The notes beneath the pieces were generated by a model. It saw nothing but the letters and a program-made list of their open reading frames with translations, made no database searches and had not been told where the DNA came from. A DNA stretch of 64,000 bases from Anaerobacterium chartisolvens. Lineage in GTDB: Bacteria > Bacillota > Clostridia > Acetivibrionales > DSM-27016. Shown piece after piece: positions 27,553 through 36,068 of the stretch. The stretch's first letter is position 1; every line of letters begins with the position of its first letter. The translations under genes and the position numbers were made by a program. The stretch lies in assembly GCF_003337415.1 (NCBI RefSeq), contig NZ_QPJT01000013.1, positions 82,577 to 146,576 of the forward strand. Direction: 5' to 3'.

Positions 27553-29154
27553 ATGATAAAACAGGACTATTCATTTGAACTTGCCGGGAGGCTTATGGGC
27601 ATATCGCCGTCTTTTAATACTGGCGGCAGCGCATATGAAAGAAGTGCCGTGAGTACTTCGGCCTTTAACGAGGTTTTAAGTACTGCCTCAAGGAGTGGTA
27701 TGGGCAGTCCGGCAGCAGTAAAAAAGGGCACTGAGATTGGTGCCGTCCGTGACAGTGCAGTGGAGCAAAGACGTACAATAAAGAGCTTTAGAGAAGCAAG
27801 GGAAGTAAATAAGCAACAGGAGCCGGCTTGCGTAAGTTTACCGTCGGATAAGGCTTGCAGAAGTAAGGGCGATATGGATGAAGCCGAAAGCAGCAAGTCT
27901 GATAAGGCATCCTCCACGCAGCAGGCTGATATGGCACTGGAGGGTCTTGCTCATATACTTGGCTTGCAGCCGTCGGAGCTTAAAGAGATACTGGAGAGCA
28001 TTAATATTCAGCCGCAGGATCTTATTGACCAGAGCAAAGCAGCAATGATTTCCGACAGGCTTTCCGTGCTTGTGGGCCTTGACGTAAGTCAGTCACAGGC
28101 GCTCAGGCAGATTATTTCCGTTTTGGGAAATGCCTTGAGTGAAGCATATGCAGATCAAGATAGCGCAGGGTATACTTTTGAGCAGCAAGGCGGCTTAATC
28201 TCGAATGACAGCGGCAAGCTGTCTAAAAGCAGGCAGGCTGGCAGCGCAGATTCTCCGCAAATAGTTGTTGTTGAAGACAACAAGCCTGCCATTGATATTT
28301 TACAGGCAATGGCAAAGCTCAAGGTCAACCTTGAGGAACTTTCCCGCAAGCTTCAGAACAACCCGGCTGCTTTTGCGGCAGAAGTGTCTGAAGACATAAA
28401 GTCTATGGCAGCGGATAATTCCGTTTCCTTAAACGCAGAAGAAGCGGTCATGCAGGAGGATGAAAATTCCGATGTATACGGCATGAAGCAAATAAGCTCG
28501 CAAGAGAGTGAGGGAAAGAGCCTTCGTAAGGACGCGCGAGGGGATACCGGCACACGGGGCAATGGAGACGAAGTATCTCTGAATGCTTCCCCCGAGATGA
28601 ATACACAGGTAGATAGTGAAAGCTCCTTGCAATTTGCAAGCATGGTTGAAAACCAGCCCTCACAGAGTGTAAAAGCATCTGAGGCAGTAAAGGAAGCAAG
28701 GCAGAGCAGTGTATCCCGCAATGACATTTTAGATCAGGTTGTAAATAAGGCCAGAGTGATCATTTCAGGTGAAAAATCAGAAATGATAATGGATCTAAAG
28801 CCGGATAGCTTAGGTAAGCTGTCACTTAAAATAGTCACTGAGCGCGGAATGGTTGTGGCAAAGTTTATTGCTGAAAGCCAGCAGGTGAAAGAGGCTATTG
28901 AGGCAAATATGCAGACCCTGAAGGATTCTCTTGAAAAGCAGGGCTTAAGTGTACAGGGCTTTAGCGTATCAGTCAGGCAGGATGCCCACAAGGGGTTTTA
29001 CAGGGAGGACAGGTATAATGCAAAGAGCGGCGAAGCCGGTGCAAGGCTTGGCAGGGTAGATGGAATAACGGAGGATGAGGCTGCCCTTTTAGAAGGCATC
29101 AGCAGCGCAAATCCATATGCATGGGGAGACAGCAGCATTAATCTCACGGCATAA
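27553..29154 (+). CDS. fliK: Flagellar hook-length control protein FliK
   Basis: FliK is the secreted molecular ruler that switches export specificity when the hook is complete. The ATG at 27553 has GGAGGTG seven bases upstream. The 533-residue protein has a long, low-complexity Ser/Ala/Gln-rich N-terminal region (ruler part) and the conserved C-terminal FliK domain at ~395-490 (MIMDLKPDSLGKLSLKIVTE, then QTLKDSLEKQGLSVQGFSV). Length varies widely in this family. Confidence 0.9.
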   Translation: MIKQDYSFELAGRLMGISPSFNTGGSAYERSAVSTSAFNEVLSTASRSGMGSPAAVKKGTEIGAVRDSAVEQRRTIKSFREAREVNKQQEPACVSLPSDKACRSKGDMDEAESSKSDKASSTQQADMALEGLAHILGLQPSELKEILESINIQPQDLIDQSKAAMISDRLSVLVGLDVSQSQALRQIISVLGNALSEAYADQDSAGYTFEQQGGLISNDSGKLSKSRQAGSADSPQIVVVEDNKPAIDILQAMAKLKVNLEELSRKLQNNPAAFAAEVSEDIKSMAADNSVSLNAEEAVMQEDENSDVYGMKQISSQESEGKSLRKDARGDTGTRGNGDEVSLNASPEMNTQVDSESSLQFASMVENQPSQSVKASEAVKEARQSSVSRNDILDQVVNKARVIISGEKSEMIMDLKPDSLGKLSLKIVTERGMVVAKFIAESQQVKEAIEANMQTLKDSLEKQGLSVQGFSVSVRQDAHKGFYREDRYNAKSGEAGARLGRVDGITEDEAALLEGISSANPYAWGDSSINLTA

Positions 29155-29198
29155 ACCAGCTTGAATTAAATTAATAAAAGGACAGGAGGTGAGATAAA

Positions 29199-30434
29199 AT
29201 GGCTGTTGATCAGATATCTGGTCAAAAGACTATAGAGCAAATTATACAGGATACCGCAAATAAGAGCGATAAGAGAAACACAGGGGAGCTTGGAAAAAGT
29301 GATTTTTTAAATCTTCTTGTAACTCAGCTCAGGTATCAGGACCCTTTAAATCCTGTGGAGGACAAGGAGTTTATAGCTCAAATGGCTCAATTTACATCTC
29401 TTGAGCAAATGCAGAATATGAATAGCACGCTCACACAGGCACAGGGCTTTTCTCTGATAGGCAAGACCGTTACGGCGACTGTGACCGATGAAACAACTAA
29501 AGCTATAAGTACTGTGGAAGGCAGCGTCACAGGAGTCAAAATGATTAGCGGGAAGGTGTATGTGGTTGTAAATGAAAGAGATGTTCCCATAGAGAATATA
29601 AGCAACGTAACTGACGCGGCAAACACATTAAAGCCTGATCTTTCGCAGTATGTCGGGCTTATAGGCTCTAAGGTCACAGGCTTTGTTTATGATTCCTCAA
29701 CCGGTTCTCTGGTTCCTGTAAGCGGAATGGTTAAATCCTTGAAAATGGGAGCGTATGAGGATTACTTCGTAATGGACGGAGTGGAGGTGGATGTATCCAG
29801 GATAGTTACCGATACTCCATCTGCCGATCCCGATTTCAATAAGAATTATCTGAATGCAAACAAGGGCAAGGAGGTAACTCTTGAGGTCGTAGACAGAAGC
29901 AGCAATGCCAAGGTGAAGGTTAAAGGCATACTTAAGGATTATTCAATAGGTGACGACGGGAAGATTAAGGCAGTTCTCGATAAAGTAAATGTTCCTGTGG
30001 AAAGCATGACCGACGTAAGCGGTACTCGGCGTCCTTCAATATCTACATATACAAGCCTTATAGACCATCAGATAAAGGGCAGCATATATAACGGAAATAT
30101 GACTAACTCAGTGAGTATAAGCGGAATTGTCAAGTCTGTTAAATCTGGATTATATGAGGACTATGCCATAGTAGATGGTATAAGAGCAGAGATTGTGGAA
30201 TTAAACGGCCAAAGCTCTTCTTCCGATCAAAACGCTATTATAGACTATCTTAACCAGCATCAGGGAGAATCGGGCGAAATAGACGTTATAATAAGAGATT
30301 CCGTTAGCGGACAAAGGGTTGCTGTTAAAGGCACGCTTGCAAGCTATGAGAATGTGGACGGTAAGCTTATTGCGGTAATAAACCAGGTGAACCTTCCTGT
30401 GAATGACATTACCGATGTACTGCCAAAGAGCTGA
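29199..30434 (+). CDS. flgD: Flagellar hook capping protein FlgD, enlarged by beta-unit repeats
   Basis: FlgD caps the growing hook. Residues 30-80 hold the family signature (KSDFLNLLVTQLRYQDPLNP, then EFIAQMAQFTSLEQMQNMN). Typical FlgD has ~140-230 residues; this one has 411. The excess is about five related beta units after residue ~88. Units two and four share the pattern GxVKSxKxGxYEDYxxxDG, and units three and five share VKGxLxxYxxxDGK...VNxPVxxxTDV, so a two-unit block has been duplicated. AGGAGGTG precedes the ATG. The frame is intact, so the repeats appear to be maintained. Confidence 0.93.
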   Translation: MAVDQISGQKTIEQIIQDTANKSDKRNTGELGKSDFLNLLVTQLRYQDPLNPVEDKEFIAQMAQFTSLEQMQNMNSTLTQAQGFSLIGKTVTATVTDETTKAISTVEGSVTGVKMISGKVYVVVNERDVPIENISNVTDAANTLKPDLSQYVGLIGSKVTGFVYDSSTGSLVPVSGMVKSLKMGAYEDYFVMDGVEVDVSRIVTDTPSADPDFNKNYLNANKGKEVTLEVVDRSSNAKVKVKGILKDYSIGDDGKIKAVLDKVNVPVESMTDVSGTRRPSISTYTSLIDHQIKGSIYNGNMTNSVSISGIVKSVKSGLYEDYAIVDGIRAEIVELNGQSSSSDQNAIIDYLNQHQGESGEIDVIIRDSVSGQRVAVKGTLASYENVDGKLIAVINQVNLPVNDITDVLPKS

Positions 30435-30457
30435 TATAAATAAGGGGAGGTGCTTAT

Positions 30458-30847
30458 ATGGTAGTTAACAACAAGTTTTTAAACGGCATTAACGGAATAC
30501 CGAACGGTGCTCCGATTGCCTCTACCGTAAAGAGTCCCGGCCCGGCACACGGTGAGTTTGATAAAATACTTAAGGAAAAGGTAAATGAAACCTCCGGGCT
30601 GAAGTTTTCAAAACATGCCGAGTTAAGACTTCAGGCCAGAAACATAAATATATCCGGCGCGTTAAAAGACAAGCTCAGTGGTGCGGTAGATAAAGCTCAG
30701 GCTAAAGGGGTAAGGGATTCGCTTGTTATTGCGGATAACGTGGCTTTTGTGATAAACGTTAAAAGCAGAACGGTAATAACAGCTATAAGCAGTGATGAAA
30801 TGAAGCAAAATGTCTTTACGAATATTGACGGAGCGGTTTTTGCTTGA
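30458..30847 (+). CDS. Flagellar operon protein, TIGR02530 family
   Basis: This 129-residue protein contains FSKHAELRLQARNI and VADNVAFVINVKSRTVITAI-like segments (SLVIADNVAFVINVKSRTV), typical of the small protein found between flgD and flgE in Firmicutes. No membrane segment. The function is unknown; its fixed position suggests hook assembly. GGGGAGGTG precedes the ATG by seven bases. Confidence 0.9.
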   Translation: MVVNNKFLNGINGIPNGAPIASTVKSPGPAHGEFDKILKEKVNETSGLKFSKHAELRLQARNINISGALKDKLSGAVDKAQAKGVRDSLVIADNVAFVINVKSRTVITAISSDEMKQNVFTNIDGAVFA

Positions 30848-31037
30848 TTTTTAGAATGGGGTAGGGGTACTATCGCAGGATAGGTAAAAGGTCTCAAAAT
30901 TTCAATGACGCTCAAGTGCCTTTGAAAATATCCCGATAATATATTCGGTAAAATTATGATTGCAGCCGGACCCTTTCGGGAGGCTGGCTATTCCGGAACG
31001 ATTGAAGGAATAGAAAACGAAGGAGGTTGTTTTAACT
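30848..31037 (+). other. flgE: Structured leader upstream of flgE
   Basis: This 190-base gap is long for the interior of this operon. It contains CAGCC(GGA)CCC-TTTC-GGG(A)GGCTG at ~30962-30984, a bulged stem-loop, and TTTCAA/TTGAAA arms around 30900-30927. It does not match the c-di-GMP riboswitch consensus that I can recall. It may be an mRNA control or processing region. Confidence 0.35.
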
Positions 31038-32348
31038 ATGATGAGGTCTATGTTTTCTGGTGTGTCGGGGCTCAGAACCCACCAGACCAGAATGGATGTT
31101 ATTGGTAATAATATAGCCAATGTAAATACCGTTGCTTTTAAATCAGGAAGGGTAACCTTTCAGGAGGTTTTCAGCCAGACCGTCAAAGGAGCAACTGCTC
31201 CTAGCGACGAGACGGGAAGAGGCGGGCAGAACCCTATGCAGATAGGCTTGGGGGTTGGAGTCGGGTCTATTGATACTATAATGACGGGGGGGAGTCCTCA
31301 AAGGACGGATAACCTCACCGACGTAGCCGTTGACGGTGACGGCTTCTTTATAGTGCAGGGCGGCAGAAACGACACCTACAGGTTTACAAGGGCAGGGAAT
31401 TTCGGACTTGATAAGCTTGGCAATCTGGTAACGGCAAGCGGTATGAATGTAATGGGCTGGCAGAATTATAAGGTTAACCCTGACGGCTCATATGAGTTCA
31501 ATACTGAGGATGCTCTGGAGCCCATAAACATATATACTGGCAAAAGAATGATAGCCGCTAAGGCTACCTCAAATGCCGCATTTGAAGGCAATTTGAATGT
31601 AGGGCTTTCTGCTCTGGGTGCGGCTGCCGCAGCGTCAAACGTGCAGGTCACCGTTCCGTTGACGGTTTATGACAGCCTTGGCACGGCCCATAAGGTGGGA
31701 ATACAGTTCTGGAAGCTCAGCTCGGTTGATACAGGTTCGGGAGTTAATACCTCATGGAGATGGTCTGTGGATACGGGGGCGCCTTCAATGGCCACCGCTT
31801 CGGGAGTTTTAATATTTAATGAAAGCGGAAGGGTGCTGGCTTCCTCGCTTACAGGCACAGATGTCACCTTTACCCCTGCCACAAGCTCGGGTACTACAAG
31901 CTTTGATGTTTCCTTAGATTTTAGGAATCTTACAATGTATGCCTCCGACAATTCAGTTCAGACATCCTATGTTGACGGATATACCACCGGAGAGCTGGTG
32001 ACCTTCAATGTAGGCGGAGACGGCATACTGACGGGAGTATACAGCAACGGAAAGCAGCAGCCGCTGGCTATGCTGGCTCTGGCAAGCTTCAGTAACCCTG
32101 CGGGCTTGCAGAAGGTAGGGGAGAACATGTTCCTTCCCACCACAAACTCGGGAGATTTTGAAAAAGCGGTCAAGGCAGGCTCGGGAGGTACGGGAATGCT
32201 AAATCCGGGAAGTCTGGAGATGTCAAATGTCGACCTGTCCAGAGAGTTCACCGAGATGATAGTTACTCAAAGAGGATTTCAGGCAAACAGCAGAATCATT
32301 ACTACATCCGATGAAATGCTTCAGGAGCTGGTTAACCTGAAAAGGTAG
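31038..32348 (+). CDS. flgE: Flagellar hook protein FlgE
   Basis: FlgE is the hook subunit. The 436-residue protein has the N-terminal rod/hook signature (LRTHQTRMDVIGNNIANVNT), the hook-basal body middle (VAVDGDGFFIVQGG) and the C-terminal helix (SNVDLSREFTEMIVTQRGFQ, then NSRIITTSDEMLQELVNLKR). Size and layout fit FlgE rather than the shorter FlgF/FlgG. GAAGGAGG precedes the start; the second ATG at 31041 is equally possible. Confidence 0.95.
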   Translation: MMRSMFSGVSGLRTHQTRMDVIGNNIANVNTVAFKSGRVTFQEVFSQTVKGATAPSDETGRGGQNPMQIGLGVGVGSIDTIMTGGSPQRTDNLTDVAVDGDGFFIVQGGRNDTYRFTRAGNFGLDKLGNLVTASGMNVMGWQNYKVNPDGSYEFNTEDALEPINIYTGKRMIAAKATSNAAFEGNLNVGLSALGAAAAASNVQVTVPLTVYDSLGTAHKVGIQFWKLSSVDTGSGVNTSWRWSVDTGAPSMATASGVLIFNESGRVLASSLTGTDVTFTPATSSGTTSFDVSLDFRNLTMYASDNSVQTSYVDGYTTGELVTFNVGGDGILTGVYSNGKQQPLAMLALASFSNPAGLQKVGENMFLPTTNSGDFEKAVKAGSGGTGMLNPGSLEMSNVDLSREFTEMIVTQRGFQANSRIITTSDEMLQELVNLKR

Positions 32349-32363
32349 TGATTAATAATCTGG

Positions 32364-32406
32364 CCGTAGGCTGCCGACAAATCCTGAAGGAGGGGGCGGC
32401 CTACGG
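32364..32406 (+). terminator. Strong hairpin between flgE and flbD
   Basis: CCGTAGGC (32364-32371) pairs with GCCTACGG (32399-32406), and inner GCC/GGC can extend it by three pairs after a mismatch. The sequence that follows is AT-rich but lacks a clean T run, so it may attenuate or protect mRNA rather than fully terminate. The gap to flbD has no other feature. Confidence 0.55.
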
Positions 32407-32546
32407 TAAAATTATATTTTTAGTATTCTTTGTCAAAAATGTGTGCCGTAAGCCTGCTATTTTTTAAATGAGCCATATATATACATAAATTCATAAAACT
32501 TAGGTTAAATCGAAATTTTCTATTGAGTTTTTGAGGTAAAAATATT

Positions 32547-32732
32547 ATGATAAGATTGTCGAGGCTTAATGGAAGCAGTTTTATTTTAAACTGCGAGCTG
32601 ATAGAGACGATAGAAGAGACACCTGATTCTGTTATAACTACTATAAATGGTAAAAAGCTTGTTGTGGCGGAAAGTGCCGAGGAAATCGTTCTTAAGGTTA
32701 TAGAATATAAAAACAGGCTGAGCCTGAAATGA
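32547..32732 (+). CDS. flbD: FlbD/SwrD family flagellar protein
   Basis: This 61-residue protein has the family core MIRLSRLNGSSFILNCELIE followed by TTINGKKLVVAES. The B. subtilis homologue SwrD raises flagellar motor power for swarming. It sits between flgE and fliL as in other Firmicutes. A GAGG site lies ten bases before the ATG. Confidence 0.93.
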   Translation: MIRLSRLNGSSFILNCELIETIEETPDSVITTINGKKLVVAESAEEIVLKVIEYKNRLSLK

Positions 32733-32774
32733 TTTGTTTAAACTATACTCAAAAGATAAAAGGGGGCATAAGTT

Positions 32775-33293
32775 TTGGAGGGAAAGGGAAGTTTATTTAA
32801 TATTATTCTTTTGATCATTATTGCTTTTCTCACTTTAACCCTTGCTGCACTGGCGGGTTATGTCGTTCTCGGAGGGGGCTCGAAAGACTCGGGGGCTGTT
32901 GCAAGCAACATAGATACAAGTATTCCATCCGACGATGATTTAGATATGTTTTCTCTATATGAAGGAAAGACCTATTTAAATTTAAAGGCTACCGACGATA
33001 AGACGGTACCTGTAATTCAGATAGGGTTACAATTAAAGCACTATAAGAAAACGCCTAAGGGCAGCAGCATAAAAGACCCTCTTGCAAAAATTGAGCTTTA
33101 TCAGAACGAGATAAAGCAAATAGCAGGCACATATTTTATGGGGCTGACTTCTCAGGATGTAAGGGATTCGGATGCAAAGAAAAAGGCTGCTGAGGACCTT
33201 AAAAACAGCATTAACGATTTGCTTAATAAAAATGAGCAAAACAAATATCCCATTGTTTATGACATAATATTCAGTGAGTGGTTTTGCACATAG
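32775..33293 (+). CDS. fliL: Flagellar basal-body associated protein FliL
   Basis: FliL surrounds the stator and supports its function. The 172-residue protein starts at a TTG (AGGGGG upstream), has one membrane segment (residues ~7-30) and a periplasmic FliL domain ending IVYDIIFSEWFCT, typical of the family end. It lies 42 bases after flbD and 14 before fliM. Confidence 0.92.
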   Translation: MEGKGSLFNIILLIIIAFLTLTLAALAGYVVLGGGSKDSGAVASNIDTSIPSDDDLDMFSLYEGKTYLNLKATDDKTVPVIQIGLQLKHYKKTPKGSSIKDPLAKIELYQNEIKQIAGTYFMGLTSQDVRDSDAKKKAAEDLKNSINDLLNKNEQNKYPIVYDIIFSEWFCT

Positions 33294-33307
33294 GGGGGTG
33301 GTAACTG

Positions 33308-34294
33308 GTGGGAGATATTCTATCTCAGAACGAAATAGACGAGCTGCTTAAGGCCTTAAATACCGGAGAAATTGACGTACAGCAGATGCAGACCACTACC
33401 CAGGAGAAGAAAATAAGAAGTCATGATTTCAGGAGACCCAGCAAGTTTGCCAAGGATCATATAAAGACTTTACAAATAATAAATGATACATATGCCAGGC
33501 TTATTACAAACTTTCTTTCGGGATACTTAAGGACTCTTGTTCAAGTAGAGGTTGCTAATGTTGAGGCTGTTTCATATTATGAATTCAACAATTCGATTTC
33601 AAATCCCGTGGTGCTTGCGGTGGTTGATTTTACACCGCTGTCGGGTTCTATAATATTTGAGATATCACCTGCAATATCCTTTGCCCTTGTAGACAGAATA
33701 TTGGGCGGCAAGGGTACTATGATTGACAAGGTGAGGGGCTTCACCGAGATTGAGCTTGCAATTATTGAAAGAATAATTATTCAGATACTCAATTTAATGA
33801 AGGAACCGTGGGAAAACGTAATAGCCATAAGGCCTAGATTGGAAAAGATAGAGACAAACGCACAGTTTGCCCAGATTATTTCTCCTAATGAGATGGTTGC
33901 TCTTGTGACCTTTAATGCCAGAATAGGAGAAGTGGAGGGAATGATCAACATATGTATACCGCATATGGTGGTTGAGCCTATAATATCAAAGCTCAGCACC
34001 AGGTTCTGGTTTTCAACGGTAGAGAAGGAGATTATCGGAGAGTCCAAAGAACTGATAGAAGTGAAAATAAAGAACACAGTGATTCCTATAAAGGCGGTGC
34101 TTGGACGTACTACAATATCCGTCAATGACTTTATAGAGCTGCAGCCGGGAGATGTTCTTCCGTTGGATTCCGCTGTAAACGGTAATTTGGAGGTATTGGT
34201 GGGAGATCTCTTAAAGTTCTATGCAAAGCCGGGGGTCAGGAAAAACAAGACAGCGGTAAAAATTACTGATGTTGTTAAAAGGGAGGATGAGTAA
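33308..34294 (+). CDS. fliM: Flagellar motor switch protein FliM
   Basis: FliM is the C-ring protein that binds CheY-P. The GTG start at 33308 gives VGDILSQNEIDELLKALNTG, the CheY-P-binding N-terminal peptide. The 328 residues include the CheC-like middle domain (DFRRPSKFAKDHIKTLQIIN, VDRILGGKGT) and the C-terminal SpoA domain (VLGRTTISVNDFIELQPGDV). GGGGGGTGG precedes the start. Confidence 0.97.
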   Translation: MGDILSQNEIDELLKALNTGEIDVQQMQTTTQEKKIRSHDFRRPSKFAKDHIKTLQIINDTYARLITNFLSGYLRTLVQVEVANVEAVSYYEFNNSISNPVVLAVVDFTPLSGSIIFEISPAISFALVDRILGGKGTMIDKVRGFTEIELAIIERIIIQILNLMKEPWENVIAIRPRLEKIETNAQFAQIISPNEMVALVTFNARIGEVEGMINICIPHMVVEPIISKLSTRFWFSTVEKEIIGESKELIEVKIKNTVIPIKAVLGRTTISVNDFIELQPGDVLPLDSAVNGNLEVLVGDLLKFYAKPGVRKNKTAVKITDVVKREDE

Positions 34295-34295
34295 A

Positions 34296-35528
34296 ATGGG
34301 GGATATGCTTTCTCAAGCTGAAATAGATGCTTTATTAAACGGAACACCTGTGCCCGACGGCGATGCTTCACAACCTGAGGCTGCGTCTGAGGGAGATCTG
34401 TCTACACAAGAAATTGACGCATTAGGGGAGATAGGGAATATAAGCATGGGTACCTCGGCTACCACTTTGTTCACTCTGCTTGGGCATAAGGTTTTGATAA
34501 CAACACCCAAGGTCAGTGTAACAACATGGGAGGAGCTTTCAAAGTATTACAGTGTGCCTTATGTTGCTGTTAGAGTAGAATATACATACGGTCTCATCGG
34601 AAGCAATTTACTCATACTTAAGGAAGAGGATGTAAAAATCATTACCGATTTGATGATGGGAGGAGATGGAGGCAGCACTTCAGGGGATTTGACAGATTTA
34701 CATTTAAGCGCAATAAGCGAAGCCATGAATCAAATGGTGGGATCATCCGCCACCTCAATGTCTTCCATGTTTGATAAAAAAATAGACATATCACCCCCTC
34801 AGTCCTTTATAATGCATTTTGATTCTTCACAGCCGTATACTGATTTTGATGAAGACTCTCAGCAGCTTGTGAAGATTGCTTTTAAAATGGAGGTGGGTGA
34901 TCTCATAGACAGTGAGATTATGCAGCTGATTCCCATAAAATTTGCAAAGAGCCTTGTGGAAAATTTGTTAAGTGCGGGGGAGCCTTCGGAAGCGGAGAGT
35001 GTTGTACACAATATTCCTAATGTGCAGCAGAGCCAGATGCAGCAAATGCCTCAGATGCCTCAGATGCCGCAAATGCCGCAAATGCCGCAAATGCCTCAAA
35101 TGCAGCAAATGCCTCAAATGCCTCAAATGCAGCAGATGCCCCAGATGCCTCCGCAGCAAAATTACGCGCCGCCTATGGGACAGGGCTCCGTTTATTATGA
35201 GCAGCCCCGGCAAAACAGCAATGTAAATGTTCAGCCTGCTCAGTTTCAGGCATTTGATGAAGGAAGAATAGCTCTGGAGAAAAAGAACATAGGACTTATT
35301 ATGGATGTACCGCTTCAGGTAACTGTTGAGCTGGGCCGCACCAATAAGCTTATAAAGGATATACTTGAGTTTGGGCCGGGATCGATTATAGAGCTGGATA
35401 AGCTTGCAGGCGAGCCGGTGGATATACTTGTAAACGGCAAGGCTATTGCCAAGGGAGAGGTAGTGGTAATAGATGAGAGCTTCGGTGTCAGAATTACCGA
35501 TATTATACACCCTTCAAAGAGACTTTGA
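34296..35528 (+). CDS. fliY: Flagellar motor switch phosphatase FliY with a Met-Pro-Gln repeat linker
   Basis: FliY is a FliN-type C-ring protein fused to a CheC-like CheY-P phosphatase. The ATG at 34296 (GGGAGG upstream) gives MGDMLSQAEIDALLNGTP, a CheY-P-binding peptide. Both phosphatase motifs ([D/S]xxxExxN-x22-P) are intact: DALGEIGN...P and SAISEAMN...P, so the protein should be active. Residues ~248-289 are a tandem QMP/QMQ linker. The C-terminal SpoA domain has VPLQVTVELGRTNKLIKDIL. The start is two bases downstream of the fliM stop. Confidence 0.96.
   Translation: MGDMLSQAEIDALLNGTPVPDGDASQPEAASEGDLSTQEIDALGEIGNISMGTSATTLFTLLGHKVLITTPKVSVTTWEELSKYYSVPYVAVRVEYTYGLIGSNLLILKEEDVKIITDLMMGGDGGSTSGDLTDLHLSAISEAMNQMVGSSATSMSSMFDKKIDISPPQSFIMHFDSSQPYTDFDEDSQQLVKIAFKMEVGDLIDSEIMQLIPIKFAKSLVENLLSAGEPSEAESVVHNIPNVQQSQMQQMPQMPQMPQMPQMPQMPQMQQMPQMPQMQQMPQMPPQQNYAPPMGQGSVYYEQPRQNSNVNVQPAQFQAFDEGRIALEKKNIGLIMDVPLQVTVELGRTNKLIKDILEFGPGSIIELDKLAGEPVDILVNGKAIAKGEVVVIDESFGVRITDIIHPSKRL
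35038..35155 (+). repeat. fliY: Tandem 9-bp-like repeats inside fliY (CARATGCCK pattern)
   Basis: About thirteen in-phase units encoding Gln-Met-Pro or Gln-Met-Gln, several identical at the DNA level (CAAATGCCG). They lie in the linker between the CheC-like and SpoA domains. Slippage could change linker length without a frame change. Confidence 0.9.
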
Positions 35529-35550
35529 CGAAAAGTAATTGATTTTATAG

Positions 35551-35583
35551 GCAATTTCTTTTAGCTAGACAGCTAAAATTTGC
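35551..35583 (+). terminator. Hairpin between fliY and cheY
   Basis: TTTTAGCT (35559-35566) pairs with AGCTAAAA (35571-35578) across a 4-base loop, extended by GCAA/TTGC (35551-35554 with 35580-35583), followed by TTTTTGC. It may reduce read-through into cheY and later genes. Confidence 0.6.
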
Positions 35584-35668
35584 TTTTTGCTTGAGCGGGT
35601 TAATGTAAAGACATTGTAATGCAAATGCATTGTAGGGACAAATTATAATTTAAGGAGAGGGATAAGTA

Positions 35669-36031
35669 ATGGGAAAGAGAATTCTGATTGTTGACGATGC
35701 TGCTTTTATGAGGATGATGATAAGGGATATTCTTAATAAAAACGGTTATGAGGTAATTGGAGAGGCAGAAAATGGAGGACGAGCAATACAGCAGTATAAA
35801 GACCTGATTCCCGATCTTGTTATAATGGATATTACAATGCCTGAGGTGGACGGAATTCAGGCAGTTAAGGAGATTAAAAAAATAAGCTCGGATGCTAAAA
35901 TAATAATGTGCTCCGCTATGGGCCAGCAGGCAATGGTTATTGAGTCCATTCAAGCTGGGGCAAGGGATTTTATAGTAAAGCCCTTTCAGGCAGAAAGAGT
36001 GGTTGAGGCAGTTAAAAAGGTACTTGGCTAG
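35669..36031 (+). CDS. cheY: Chemotaxis response regulator CheY
   Basis: CheY is the diffusible regulator that, when phosphorylated by CheA, binds FliM and FliY. The 120-residue receiver domain has the acidic pair in ILIVDDAAFM, the phospho-acceptor Asp in DLVIMDITMPEVDG, a Ser in CSAMGQQ at the conserved Thr/Ser position and the Lys in VKPF. AAGGAGAG precedes the ATG. It is a stand-alone receiver within the fla operon, as in other Firmicutes. Confidence 0.96.
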   Translation: MGKRILIVDDAAFMRMMIRDILNKNGYEVIGEAENGGRAIQQYKDLIPDLVIMDITMPEVDGIQAVKEIKKISSDAKIIMCSAMGQQAMVIESIQAGARDFIVKPFQAERVVEAVKKVLG

Positions 36032-36068
36032 ACCTTGCTTTAAACTTTAACTTAAATGGGGTTATAAA

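Noticed and set aside
30848..31037. c-di-GMP riboswitch before flgE
   Set aside because: The conserved core of the GEMM-type riboswitches could not be found; only generic stem-loops are visible.
35038..35155. CRISPR-like array
   Set aside because: The units are contiguous 9-base coding repeats without unique spacers, in the fliY frame. No CRISPR array or cas gene was seen in the window.
34968..35510. 180-codon minus-strand frame with His/Leu/Arg repeats
   Set aside because: The repeats are the complement of the Met-Pro-Gln tract in fliY.
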